The position numbers and the translations under genes were made by a program. From a virus: a stretch of DNA of 34,722 nucleotides. This document shows, in pieces, positions 6,712 through 14,770 of this stretch. The DNA lies in the IMG/VR virus record IMGVR_UViG_3300034168_000303, positions 1-34,722 of that record, one strand, 5' to 3'. The notes under the pieces were generated by a model. The model was not told where the DNA came from, did not search any database, and worked only from the letters and a program-made list of their open reading frames with translations. Position 1 is the first letter of the stretch; each line of letters begins with the position of its first letter.

Positions 6712-7242
6712 TTATGCAGCTTTAGGGTTAGTAAGACGACGGAACAAGAAATACGGGAGCCAAAGCCATTTTGGCATCTTGATTATCTTAACATGGGTGT
6801 TCTGCACCGTAGGCACATTAGCATCCCACAGTTTAACGCGAATGGGTTCACCATCCGGTGAGCAACAATTGATCAACGATACATTGCGCGTGGGGTCCCT
6901 GCCAAATTTCCAATAGTTATCATATTGGCCACACTCAATAGTACCCGAAATAACGCAATTTGAGAGCTTAAAGCCATCAATGGCTCCCTTGACCGTGGTT
7001 GAGCCTTCAATCGTGCAGGATTCAACGGAATAGCCGCTACCGCGCACGCAATCAATGCTATCCTCACGACTGTCAGGGATAGTCAGTCCGCGAGCCACAA
7101 GATTGTTCACATTTGAGCATTTAAACAGGTCATCCCAATCTTTGGGGAAAACTGGAGGCTGCCACACCTCGGACGTAATGAGCCTATCGTTGTCTTGTGG
7201 GCCAACGTAAGACTTCCAATTGACATCCGAGGTGCCGCTCAT
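6712..7242 (-). CDS. Putative right-handed beta-helix protein
   Basis: 176 residues. The middle (about 45-125) has short repeating rungs of the type xSVESCTIEGSTTVKG...FKLSNCVISGTIECG...VSLINCC, with Asn/Cys at turns, typical of parallel beta-helices of tailspikes and pectate-lyase-like folds. The C-terminus carries an aromatic hydrophobic segment (MPKWLWLPYFLF) then RRL, which could dip into a membrane. It lies 2 nt from the holin-like gene and 3 nt from a small gene. No catalytic motif is seen. It may be a minor virion or surface protein; function unknown. Confidence 0.55.
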   Translation of the reverse strand: MSGTSDVNWKSYVGPQDNDRLITSEVWQPPVFPKDWDDLFKCSNVNNLVARGLTIPDSREDSIDCVRGSGYSVESCTIEGSTTVKGAIDGFKLSNCVISGTIECGQYDNYWKFGRDPTRNVSLINCCSPDGEPIRVKLWDANVPTVQNTHVKIIKMPKWLWLPYFLFRRLTNPKAA

Positions 7243-7245
7243 GAC

Positions 7246-7443
7246 TTATTTGGGAACCGGAACGGGCCTTGGCGCATTGTCGCCGCCATCCAGTCCAAGC
7301 TCTTTGGCTAGGAGTTGAGCAGAGCGCAAGCAGAGGTCATGTTGATTAGCGTCAACAGGAGCACGACGACTAGCGGCGTAAAGGTTATTGAGGGCAATAT
7401 CCTTGGTTAATTCAGGTGCGGGTGATGAAGGTTGATTACTCAT
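7246..7443 (-). CDS. Hypothetical small protein
   Basis: 65 residues: a Pro/Ser-rich start, a helical core (KDIALNNLYAASRRAP, NQHDLCLRSAQLLAKELGL) and a Pro-rich end. The helical core resembles short two-helix proteins, but I recognise no family. It fits the operon spacing (3 nt to the next gene). Upstream sequence is GAATAACC before the ATG with no Shine-Dalgarno, identical to the start context of the adaptor-like gene at 27376. Function unknown. Confidence 0.6.
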   Translation of the reverse strand: MSNQPSSPAPELTKDIALNNLYAASRRAPVDANQHDLCLRSAQLLAKELGLDGGDNAPRPVPVPK

Positions 7444-7485
7444 GGTTATTCAATAATGACAATCCATTAGGCTTTTGCAAGGCAA

Positions 7486-7830
7486 TTAGGCCGCAGGAGG
7501 GGTGGGTGGTGCCCACGGCAATGGAACAGGCTCCGCTTTGTTTGGGTTCAGTTGCTTGGCAATTTGAAGATCAATATGTTCAGCGTAGTTAGGGCTGGCA
7601 GCAACAACACCCTGAATCCATCCCAATACGATGGCTTCCGTCAGTTGGTCATACGGAATGACCGCAGACGTTGGGTCATATTTGAATGGGGTGGCTCCAG
7701 AAAAGGTTCCACTCAATCCGGTGGCACTATCCGTACCAGTTTTAGTCCAGCGGGTTTGAACAACAAAATCAGGGTTTCCGCCCTGAGTGTTGGCAAGCAT
7801 ATCAGTAACTTTCCATGTGTAGGTGATCAT
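7486..7830 (-). CDS. DUF7936-like phage protein, fibre-associated
   Basis: 114 residues. It starts with ITYTWKVTDMLANTQGGNPDFVVQTRWTKTG, an N-terminal strand pattern (T-W-x-V-x-D-M...V...W) that I associate with small phage proteins of the DUF7936 type found near tail fibre genes in marine and enteric phages. The second half has IPYDQLTEAIVLGWIQGV and an amphipathic helix, ending in a Pro-rich tail. It directly follows the tail fibre gene with only 5 nt between, which suggests a fibre assembly or accessory role. The family name is from memory and moderately sure. Confidence 0.6.
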   Translation of the reverse strand: MITYTWKVTDMLANTQGGNPDFVVQTRWTKTGTDSATGLSGTFSGATPFKYDPTSAVIPYDQLTEAIVLGWIQGVVAASPNYAEHIDLQIAKQLNPNKAEPVPLPWAPPTPPAA

Positions 7831-7835
7831 AGGTA

Positions 7836-10800
7836 TTAAGATTTAGATTCTAAGGTTTTGATGCGTTCCAGCAAGTTTTTATTCATCGCATTGAGTTCTT
7901 TGACGGCATTAACCAATGCGGCGATGATTGGACGTTCTTCAAGAGAATAACGATCATCCTTTTGGTCGTAATGAACGGCTTCGGGAATTACGGTTTCAAC
8001 TTCTTGAGCAATGAAGCCCGTGTAGGCAATATCACGCCGCAGCGTCGATTTTTCGTTCCAATGGAAACGCACGGGACGAAGACCGAGAATAGCGTCAAGA
8101 CCGCGCTCAAATTCATTGATAACGTCCTTGTAACGACCATCAGAGGTTTGAACAAGGGAAACGCACGTTACGGTGCCGTATTCGTTAGCTCTGAAAATGG
8201 TGCCGCCACCGCTATTGTTAGCGTCAATCGGAGAATAGCTACTGCCAGTAAGGAGCGTGATGTTAAGGCCAACATAGCCACTGGCTACACCAAGACCCCA
8301 ATGGGTATTGCCGTATCCATTGTATCCCGTGCTGCGAATGGCATCAGCTCGGCTACCACCAAGGGTAACGCGCCCCATGTTGGATTCGTTTTGCGGGTCG
8401 CAATAATATCCATAGTCAATGTTATCGTAAAGCAAAGCAGCATATACCGCATTGTTACAGTAGATGTAATTGTTTGCCTGAATCAGGCTAAACTGCGATG
8501 TCCCATTGGGATTCATGTAGTATCCCGTATCATTGCTATCGTAATAAATTGGAGCGCGAAAATCTTGTTCAGCAATTCCAATGTATTTGATTCTTACATG
8601 ATTATCGCCCTCGCCAATTGTCATTGCTAACGTGCTGTTATATCCGTTTACATAAAAATTGTGAGCACTATATGCTTGATGCGCGTGGTATCTAATACCA
8701 GTATAAAAAGCAATATCCATTGGCTGCGGCCATGCTCCAGCTCGTTTGCCGATTAAATACTGATAATCGCTATCAGAATGCCAATTAATTATTAACCTAT
8801 CTGAAGTTGATACACCTTGATTACCAATATAAATAGCGGTTCCTGCGTCGGTAGTTAGTCTAGAAATTCTGGAATTTGAAGCGAAATCTCCATAGTATCC
8901 TGTGTTATCGCTATCGTAGAAAATTGGTGCTCTCCAAGAACCACCAGCTATTCCAGTTCCATCGCCTTGTGCAAAGGAAAATTTTGTATATGCTGTTCGA
9001 TTGCCTGAGCTTCTAGATGGAACCGTATTTGAGCCAAGGTTATTTGTTGAAGTCTCAGCGGTGATAAGAAAAGTATTAGCAGGATTATCATGCCATAAAC
9101 CCCAACCAGTATTAGGTTCAAAATCAGCGAAAATAGCGGTCCACCCCTCAGAAGTAACTTGTTGGATGGCGATTGCACCACCAGATGAGCTTGTGCCACT
9201 AGCATTTACCAATAAACCGGGTTTGTTATACGTAGCCGCATTTACTGAACCTGCGATATTTACAGACGTACCTGTGTTGTTAAAATCCGCATAATACCCC
9301 GTATTACCGCTGTCATAAAAAACTCCAGCATATAAACCGGAACCATTGCTACTATTTAATCCAAAGAGAGGAACCTCGTAAGAAGTCCCATAAGATGTTG
9401 AGTAAGTGGTTTGCGTACTTATCCACATTCTAGGGGTACTACTGCGGAAAAAATGTAAAGCAGTGCAATATGGCACATCTCCGCCTGTGTATCCGTTTAT
9501 CCACAAAGTGTCAGACCATGTAGTAGGAATACCCGTCATCGCAACCCTTGCTCCGATAGATGTTCCGAAATAATCTTGTGGATTGCCGCGAACACCGCCA
9601 TCGTATCTGGTGGGAAATCCATTAGATACGTTAATCGTTCCAGATATAGTGTTAGTTACCGTTAATCCAAGAAGATTGCTTGTGCTGGCGGGGTCCACGT
9701 AATAACCCGTATTATTACTATCATAGAAAATTGGAGCACGAACATCACCAGTAGCAGTTATTCTTGCGTTGCTACCATCAATAGCAATTGCATTGGTGCC
9801 ATTCCAAGAACCACCATAAATATAAACGCGAGAGTCTGTGGTTCCACCGTTACTTCCAGCCGCAATATAGCCAGCGGAGCCTAATCTGTTAGATGGGCCA
9901 TACCAGATACCGCTACTAAATGCAGAACTTTGGTTAATACGAAGATAACTGTCCGTAGTTTCAAAAATGGTTTTACCGTTACCAGAAAGAATGTTGATAT
10001 TGGTAGTATTCTGAAGATCGGCGTAAAAATTCGTATTATCGCTATCGTAGAAAATTGGTGCTCTTGAGGAAGTACGGCTATAAGTGTTACCTGTTTCTAC
10101 AGCAGTAAAATCCACAATTGATGTTCCGCCAAACGCCGAAGCATGGCTAAAATTCCACTCACTTTTACCGGATTCTTTTAAGGCACTGACATTAAGATTG
10201 AGATAACCTGCTCCAGCACCATTACTAGCTATAACAGTGCCGTTTGCTAAACTACCTAATTGTATTGCATTGTTAGTGGCAGTAGATGAAATGCCGCCTC
10301 CATTAAATGCATTAGTTCCAGTCCAAGTATTGTTGGTTCCTAATATCGAAGACCCCGGTGTTCCTTGTGCTCCAGTAGCACCAGTAATGCCTTGTGGGCC
10401 TGTGGGTCCAGTAGGACCCGTCAAACCCTGAATACCCTGCGCTCCAGTAGCACCCGTAAGACCCACTGGGCCTTGTACGCCTGTTGGTCCGGTTGTGCCC
10501 TGTGGACCCGTTACGCCCTGCGCTCCGGTTGGTCCTTGTACGCCTGTGCTGCCCTGTGCGCCTGTTGACCCCTGTGGGCCAGTAGCACCTGTTGTACCCT
10601 GTGGGCCAGTCGAGCCAACGGCTCCGGTAGCACCCTGTACACCAGTAACACCCGTGCTGCCTTGTGGTCCTTGCACACCAGTAGCTCCCGTGGTTCCTTG
10701 GGGACCCTGAATGCCCTGTGGTCCTGTAGCTCCGGTAACGCCCGTAGCGCCATCAATACCGGATGCCCCTTGCGGACCAGTAGCTCCGGTCAATCCTTGT

Positions 10801-12851
10801 GGACCAGTCGGTCCTTGTAAGCCCGTTGGGCCTTGGATACCTGTTGCACCCGTAATACCAATCGGGCCAGTTGGACCTTGTGGTCCGGTAGCACCGGATG
10901 GCCCAATTTGGGTGTACATCACCTGTGTAGCGGTGAGGATAACCGAAGGAGTGCGCGGATACGTAGCGTTAGCGGGAATCGTTTCCAGTGAGACGTTCGC
11001 GTTGGTTGTTTGCCAGAAAAGCTGAATGTAATCGGTAGCTGACAGCGACAGTACAAAATTGACGGTCAGGATTTGCGACGAGAAATCGCTCCCTTGCTTG
11101 TCGGGAACGTCGTAATGGGAATTCGTATCCGCGAGGATGGCTCCGTTCTTTTTAAGGAAGAATTGCGACGTACCAGATGCCGTGCTGCGGTTGGTCAGTT
11201 GAATCGAGAATGTAATGCTGTAAACGCCTTGATACTCAAAGGTTACTTGGCTGCTAGAAGCCACGGTAACACCATTATTGGCCGCATCGGAGCTATTAAG
11301 CGTAACGGCTTGCGGGGTATTGATTGCAACGGGGGTTTGATCGGTGGTATCCCAAAAAGAACCCCAATAACCAAGAGCACCACCAGCACCCTGCACACCC
11401 GTAGCTCCGGTAGCACCAGTGGCTCCAAGACCACCCGTGCGGGTAAAGTTAATGCCATCAGTACCGATAATGATGCTGCCATTGACGCCAGTACCAGTAA
11501 GGAACTGAATCATCGTAGCGCCAGCAAAGCTAGTGCCTGTTAGAACGAACGCAAAGTCGCCGTACTCAACCTGTTGAGCGATATGATTGTCAAAGTCGGT
11601 AGCGCGAGTAAAGCGATACTTGGTTGAGGGCGAACCAAGGCTAGTAACGGTGTAGATACCGTTCTCAATGGGGTTAGTCCGGTCATCAATGATCAACCGA
11701 TTGCCAACCGCAGCGGTTTGCCCATCAATTAGACCAAGAGCACCGTTAGCATCGGCCTCAATGTAAGCGCCAACGCCATAACCACCATCAGCGCCAAGAG
11801 AACCAGCGAAATAGGTGGATGCGGTTTGACCCTGTAGAACGAAATTAACGGATTGGTGGGCATTAGCCGTACCAGCAGGTCCGGTAGCTCCCGTGCCACC
11901 CTGAGGACCCGTAGGGCCTGTTGGACCGCTAGGTCCGGTTGGGCCTGTCGTACCAGTTGGCCCAGTTGTCCCTTGGGGACCCGTTGGACCCGTAGGACCA
12001 GTGGTTCCCGTAGGACCTGTAGTACCTTGCGGACCCGTAGGCCCGCTCGGCCCAACAATACCAGTAGCTCCAGTAACACCTTCGGGACCCTGAATACCAG
12101 TTGGTCCGGTTGTTCCCTGCAATCCCGTTGGTCCCGTTGTACCAGTCGGTCCAGTAGTACCTGTTGGACCCGTAGTTCCGGTGGGACCCGTAGTACCACT
12201 AGGACCTGTTGGTCCTGTGGTTCCAGAAGGACCTTGAATACCTGTAGGACCCGTCGTACCTACTGGGCCTGTCGGCCCAATAACGCCTGTAGGACCTGTA
12301 GTGCCCTGCAATCCGGTAGGACCTTGTAATCCCGTGGGGCCTGTAGTACCAATAGGGCCTGTTTCACCAATCGGGCCAGTCGGACCCGTGGTTCCTGTCG
12401 GTCCAGTCGTGCCAGAAGGACCTGTCGGTCCCGTTGGACCGGACGGACCAGTAGGCCCTGTCGGGCCAGTGGTGCCCGTAGGTCCAGTAGTTCCTTGAAT
12501 ACCGCTAGGACCAGTTGGTCCGGTAGGACCCGTTGTGCCTGATGGTCCTGTTGGCCCAGTTGGGCCAGTTGGGCCTGTTGGGCCTGTAGTGCCGCTAGGG
12601 CCAGTAGGACCAGTAGGTCCGGTGGGTCCTGTAGTTCCGGTAGGTCCGGTGGTGCCAGTGGGTCCCGTCGTGCCTGTGGGGCCTGTAGTACCCGTTGGAC
12701 CAGTGGTGCCCGTTGGGCCAGTGCTGCCTTGTGGACCCGTTGGTCCGGTTGGTCCTGTTGGACCTGACGCGCCAGTAGGTCCGATTAAATCGGGGAAAAT
12801 AACATCGAAATTAGGCGGCGTACACCAATTGGGCTGGTCACAAGACGACAT
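7836..12851 (-). CDS. Giant collagen-like tail fibre with C-terminal S74 intramolecular chaperone
   Basis: 1671 residues, the longest gene here. Residues 1-23 are a short Cys-containing anchor (C4, C10, PP). About 24-326 are roughly 100 Gly-X-Y triplets rich in GPT; about 330-475 a globular domain; 476-650 a short second GAT stretch plus a jelly-roll-like domain; 650-829 a second collagen region. About 920-1480 hold six copies of a fibre repeat of the form [16 protein letters not shown], typical of phage and cyanophage fibres. The end (about 1568-1671) is a peptidase S74 / endosialidase-type chaperone: SDGRYKD with the Ser-Lys pair, [17 protein letters not shown] and a terminal coiled coil. 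S74 domains trimerise the fibre and then cleave themselves off. Likely a host-receptor-binding fibre. Confidence 0.93.
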   Translation of the reverse strand: MSSCDQPNWCTPPNFDVIFPDLIGPTGASGPTGPTGPTGPQGSTGPTGTTGPTGTTGPTGTTGPTGTTGPTGTTGPTGPTGPTGPSGTTGPTGPTGPTGPTGPSGTTGPTGPTGPSGIQGTTGPTGTTGPTGPTGPSGPTGPTGPSGTTGPTGTTGPTGPIGETGPIGTTGPTGLQGPTGLQGTTGPTGVIGPTGPVGTTGPTGIQGPSGTTGPTGPSGTTGPTGTTGPTGTTGPTGTTGPTGLQGTTGPTGIQGPEGVTGATGIVGPSGPTGPQGTTGPTGTTGPTGPTGPQGTTGPTGTTGPTGPSGPTGPTGPQGGTGATGPAGTANAHQSVNFVLQGQTASTYFAGSLGADGGYGVGAYIEADANGALGLIDGQTAAVGNRLIIDDRTNPIENGIYTVTSLGSPSTKYRFTRATDFDNHIAQQVEYGDFAFVLTGTSFAGATMIQFLTGTGVNGSIIIGTDGINFTRTGGLGATGATGATGVQGAGGALGYWGSFWDTTDQTPVAINTPQAVTLNSSDAANNGVTVASSSQVTFEYQGVYSITFSIQLTNRSTASGTSQFFLKKNGAILADTNSHYDVPDKQGSDFSSQILTVNFVLSLSATDYIQLFWQTTNANVSLETIPANATYPRTPSVILTATQVMYTQIGPSGATGPQGPTGPIGITGATGIQGPTGLQGPTGPQGLTGATGPQGASGIDGATGVTGATGPQGIQGPQGTTGATGVQGPQGSTGVTGVQGATGAVGSTGPQGTTGATGPQGSTGAQGSTGVQGPTGAQGVTGPQGTTGPTGVQGPVGLTGATGAQGIQGLTGPTGPTGPQGITGATGAQGTPGSSILGTNNTWTGTNAFNGGGISSTATNNAIQLGSLANGTVIASNGAGAGYLNLNVSALKESGKSEWNFSHASAFGGTSIVDFTAVETGNTYSRTSSRAPIFYDSDNTNFYADLQNTTNINILSGNGKTIFETTDSYLRINQSSAFSSGIWYGPSNRLGSAGYIAAGSNGGTTDSRVYIYGGSWNGTNAIAIDGSNARITATGDVRAPIFYDSNNTGYYVDPASTSNLLGLTVTNTISGTINVSNGFPTRYDGGVRGNPQDYFGTSIGARVAMTGIPTTWSDTLWINGYTGGDVPYCTALHFFRSSTPRMWISTQTTYSTSYGTSYEVPLFGLNSSNGSGLYAGVFYDSGNTGYYADFNNTGTSVNIAGSVNAATYNKPGLLVNASGTSSSGGAIAIQQVTSEGWTAIFADFEPNTGWGLWHDNPANTFLITAETSTNNLGSNTVPSRSSGNRTAYTKFSFAQGDGTGIAGGSWRAPIFYDSDNTGYYGDFASNSRISRLTTDAGTAIYIGNQGVSTSDRLIINWHSDSDYQYLIGKRAGAWPQPMDIAFYTGIRYHAHQAYSAHNFYVNGYNSTLAMTIGEGDNHVRIKYIGIAEQDFRAPIYYDSNDTGYYMNPNGTSQFSLIQANNYIYCNNAVYAALLYDNIDYGYYCDPQNESNMGRVTLGGSRADAIRSTGYNGYGNTHWGLGVASGYVGLNITLLTGSSYSPIDANNSGGGTIFRANEYGTVTCVSLVQTSDGRYKDVINEFERGLDAILGLRPVRFHWNEKSTLRRDIAYTGFIAQEVETVIPEAVHYDQKDDRYSLEERPIIAALVNAVKELNAMNKNLLERIKTLESKS
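8400..10080 (-). repeat. Six-copy fibre repeat YDSxNTGYY inside the tail fibre gene
   Basis: Six copies, at about residues 927, 1035, 1175, 1305, 1430 and 1474 of the fibre. The first five read xAP(I/V)FYDSxNTxxYxD (the third as [10 protein letters not shown]) and the last is a degenerate [11 protein letters not shown]. Spacing is uneven (about 44-140 residues), so unrelated inserted domains separate the copies. Confidence 0.8.
10355..10905 (-). repeat. Second collagen-like Gly-X-Y region of the tail fibre
   Basis: About 60 Gly-X-Y triplets, richer in Gln and Ala (GPQG, GATG, GVQG) than the first region. No interruption of the Gly periodicity was seen apart from its ends. Confidence 0.88.
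11868..12782 (-). repeat. First collagen-like GPT-rich region of the tail fibre
   Basis: About 100 Gly-X-Y triplets, mostly GPT and GTT with some GPS, GLQ and GIQ. Identical tripeptides are written with different synonymous codons from copy to copy. Confidence 0.92.
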
Positions 12852-12869
12852 AAGTGAAAGGTAGCATCT

Positions 12870-13205
12870 TTAATCTCCAGAGGCAACATTCTCAAGTCCT
12901 TTGAGGTGCAATCCATCCTGCATAGATAGCAGAGGTTTAAGTTTCCCCTTAGGCTCGAAATGAACTCCCATCATTTCATTGGTTCCATTGTTGAACTTAA
13001 TTTTATTTGCAGGTAGTCGCTTGAGCATGTCCTTGCTGATGTTAATATCGTAGAACTCAACAATATCCTCAATCCAATCCTGCGAACAACCATCCTCTAG
13101 GGCCTTGAGCAAAACGGCCCACGCAAGTCCTTGATAGCCGGGCGTGACGTAATCCATCGAAAAACGACACTTGCGATTTGAATCTATGTGATAGCCGATT
13201 TTCAT
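12870..13205 (-). CDS. Hypothetical protein beside the capsid promoter
   Basis: 111 residues, soluble, mixed charge, with no domain that I recognise. It starts MKIGYHIDSNRKCRFSMDYV and has an aromatic helix GYQGLAWAVLLKALEDGC. Its ATG lies 20 nt from a -10-like TATAAC on the minus strand, so it would be the first gene of the transcript that includes the tail fibre (18 nt downstream). The divergent capsid gene shares the promoter region. Gene call supported by frame length and position; function unknown. Confidence 0.6.
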   Translation of the reverse strand: MKIGYHIDSNRKCRFSMDYVTPGYQGLAWAVLLKALEDGCSQDWIEDIVEFYDINISKDMLKRLPANKIKFNNGTNEMMGVHFEPKGKLKPLLSMQDGLHLKGLENVASGD

Positions 13206-13225
13206 GAGTTAGGTCATTAGAAATG

Positions 13226-13255
13226 GTTATAGGACACTAAATGATTAATTGACAA
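13226..13255 (-). promoter_or_regulatory. Candidate minus-strand promoter for the 12870-13205 gene and tail fibre
   Basis: Read on the minus strand: TTGTCA (complement of 13250-13255), an 18-nt spacer and TATAAC (complement of 13226-13231). Each box matches five of six consensus positions. The -35 overlaps the -35 of the capsid promoter by five bases. Confidence 0.5.
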
Positions 13256-13278
13256 GCCTAAAGATTATTTGCTACATT
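13249..13278 (+). promoter_or_regulatory. Candidate major capsid promoter
   Basis: TTGACA at 13249-13254, an 18-nt spacer and TACATT at 13273-13278. Transcription would begin near 13285. The box also reads TACATTTC, one base from the Bacteroidota -7 consensus TAnnTTTG, so the sigma class is uncertain. Confidence 0.55.
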
Positions 13279-13284
13279 TCAGCA

Positions 13285-13429
13285 TCAGGGGTCTAACTGC
13301 AAAGTCGGCTCGCCTTAATTGGCATACCCGCTGTGAGCAAACGGGTCTAGGTCATTTGGAACTACCCACCGAATGGCAGTATTAATGGCTGCAAATCCAT
13401 TATAGAAAAAACACTCACACAGTATTATC
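13285..13429 (+). promoter_or_regulatory. Structured 5' leader of the capsid mRNA
   Basis: About 145 untranslated bases before the capsid ATG. Visible pairings: GCC/GGC around 13312-13323; ACCCG 13326-13330 with CGGGT 13342-13346; a competing GGGT 13343-13346 with ACCC near 13364-13367; AATGG 13384-13388 with CCATT near 13397-13401. Two CTGCAAA-type loops recur (near 13298 and 13389). The last 25 bases are A-rich and lack a Shine-Dalgarno. I recognise no known riboswitch. Confidence 0.45.
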
Positions 13430-14686
13430 ATGCCTATCACTCCTACTCCTGCTTACGTCGATCTTCCGACAGCGACCCAAATCTTCGCTGCGGACCCAAC
13501 TCGCATCATCGCTCCCATTGGCGCTGCTTTGGCCGCTAATGTTCCTTACCTCTCGGTTCTTCCACAGAAGACCTTTGAGGCCCAAGTGTCCCCCATCCAC
13601 GTCAGCGTGGTTCAAGGTCGTACCGTCCCCGGTACTTCCATGACCTTCCCGACGTTTAACACGATGGGCAGTGTCACTGCTATCGGACCCAATGCTGGTA
13701 ACAGCAAGAGCGGTACGTCGAGCTATCAATACCAAGCGAAAATCTACCAAGATTTCTCGGATGTTATTGCCCTCAACGTCGCTTACAATGCGTTCAAAGA
13801 GTCCCTTACTTCGCAGCTCCAAGCTGTGCAGCAATACTCCACGGAACTCATCAATGCCGATACCCGTGCTGAAATCTTCACCCGTTCCGGTGTTAAAGCT
13901 GTTGTTCAATCGAGCGCCAGCTTCTACTCCACGATCAGCGGTGGTCAGCAACAAATCGACACCCCACTCCCGAATACCTATTCGGATACCCGTCTGAGCT
14001 TCCAGCTCCTCCATCACTACGCTCGTTACCTCACGCAAGACCTCCTTGCTTGGAAGTTTGGCGAGGGCGAAAACGCGCACGTTCGTTTCATTGGTTCCGC
14101 TGACATTCTTGAGGCCCTTCGTCAGGACCTCGGTGGTGCGGCTGGCCCCGGTGGATACGTCCAATACCCAATCGGACCTCTCGCTGCCAACAGCATTGCT
14201 GGTGACAAAGAGGCGATGAAGGGAATGACGGGCTACCTGTTCAAGCCCATGTTCCGTGGTATCGACTTCGGTGAGGACCAACGCCCCCTCCGCTACAACT
14301 GGACTGGTTCCACGTATGTTGCGGTTGAGCCATACGTCCAAGTTGCTGGCACGACTGGCAATATCGAAGTTGTTAACCCCGGCTGGCTGGTCGCTTCTCA
14401 CGAAGTCGGCTTCCTGTTTGCTCGTAACTCTTTCGAGCGTCAGGTTCCCGCTAAATGGGTTGGCGAAGGCCGTGTGAAATGGGCGCAGCAAATGTTCGGT
14501 GGAGAAGTCATCTTCGGGGCTTACCCTGACATGGTGCAAAACTTCTTCCGTAACTACGGTGTGCTCGCGTTCCAAATCGGTCGTGCTTTCCGCCCGATCT
14601 ATCCTTGGTTCGTGCTCCCCATCGTTTACAAACGGTGCAATGTTGACGATGCCCCAGCTTCTTGCTCTGGCGTCTCTGGCGTCTAA
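13430..14686 (+). CDS. Major capsid protein
   Basis: 418 residues. The sequence has the look of HK97-fold capsid proteins: an N-terminal arm, a long spine-helix-like region (SLTSQLQAVQQYSTELINADTRAEIF, about 125-150), beta-rich P-domain segments, a glycine loop (GGAAGPGGYVQYP), and a C-terminal stretch FQIGRAFRPIYPWFVLPIVYKRC. Codon use is strongly biased to C-ending optimal codons, unlike the neighbours, as expected for the most abundant protein. The gene is alone on the plus strand with its own promoter, about 145-nt leader and terminator, while all other structural genes are on the minus strand. The ATG has no Shine-Dalgarno (AGTATTATC precedes it). The 386-aa frame on the opposite strand is a shadow. 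The capsid call rests on these features, not on a search. Confidence 0.85.
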   Translation: MPITPTPAYVDLPTATQIFAADPTRIIAPIGAALAANVPYLSVLPQKTFEAQVSPIHVSVVQGRTVPGTSMTFPTFNTMGSVTAIGPNAGNSKSGTSSYQYQAKIYQDFSDVIALNVAYNAFKESLTSQLQAVQQYSTELINADTRAEIFTRSGVKAVVQSSASFYSTISGGQQQIDTPLPNTYSDTRLSFQLLHHYARYLTQDLLAWKFGEGENAHVRFIGSADILEALRQDLGGAAGPGGYVQYPIGPLAANSIAGDKEAMKGMTGYLFKPMFRGIDFGEDQRPLRYNWTGSTYVAVEPYVQVAGTTGNIEVVNPGWLVASHEVGFLFARNSFERQVPAKWVGEGRVKWAQQMFGGEVIFGAYPDMVQNFFRNYGVLAFQIGRAFRPIYPWFVLPIVYKRCNVDDAPASCSGVSGV

Positions 14687-14712
14687 TCAACTGATTAGTT
14701 AGCCAATAAATT

Positions 14713-14743
14713 GGGCCTACCTTTTACTGGGTAGGCCCTTTTT
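14713..14743 (+). terminator. Rho-independent terminator after the capsid gene
   Basis: A perfect 9-bp stem (GGGCCTACC 14713-14721, GGTAGGCCC 14730-14738) with an 8-nt loop and five T (14739-14743). The minus-strand reading is followed by an A/T-rich stretch, so it may act in both directions between converging genes. Confidence 0.93.
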
Positions 14744-14770
14744 ACTGTCCAAGTAAAACAATCTTATTGA

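Noticed and set aside
7962-8630. A 222-residue plus-strand frame opposite the C-terminal part of the tail fibre, and a 194-residue frame at 17823-18407.
   Set aside because: Both lie wholly opposite well-supported genes, have no recognisable domain or start signals, and their composition looks like translated antisense.
10355-12782. Repeats that might suggest a CRISPR array.
   Set aside because: Repeats are 3-residue coding periodicity within an open frame, with no constant direct repeat or unique spacers.
12301-12864. Plus-strand frames with GPV/GPVGPV collagen-like repeats opposite the tail fibre.
   Set aside because: The reverse complement of Gly-Pro-Thr codons reads as Gly-Pro-Val in one frame, so these are automatic mirror images of the real collagen gene. 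Same at 10495-11025 and 30720-31046.
13376-13402. A tRNA-Cys-like anticodon arm (AATGG, CTGCAAAT, CCATT) in the capsid leader.
   Set aside because: No acceptor stem, D-arm or T-arm (GGTTCGAATCC-like) could be found at the right distances; the loop is 8 nt, not 7.
13415-14575. A 386-residue open frame on the minus strand opposite the capsid gene.
   Set aside because: It is a shadow caused by the strong codon bias of the capsid gene. Its composition (many Arg, Ser, Val, Glu with no domain) and lack of start context argue against a gene, whereas the plus frame has promoter, leader, terminator and capsid-like sequence.
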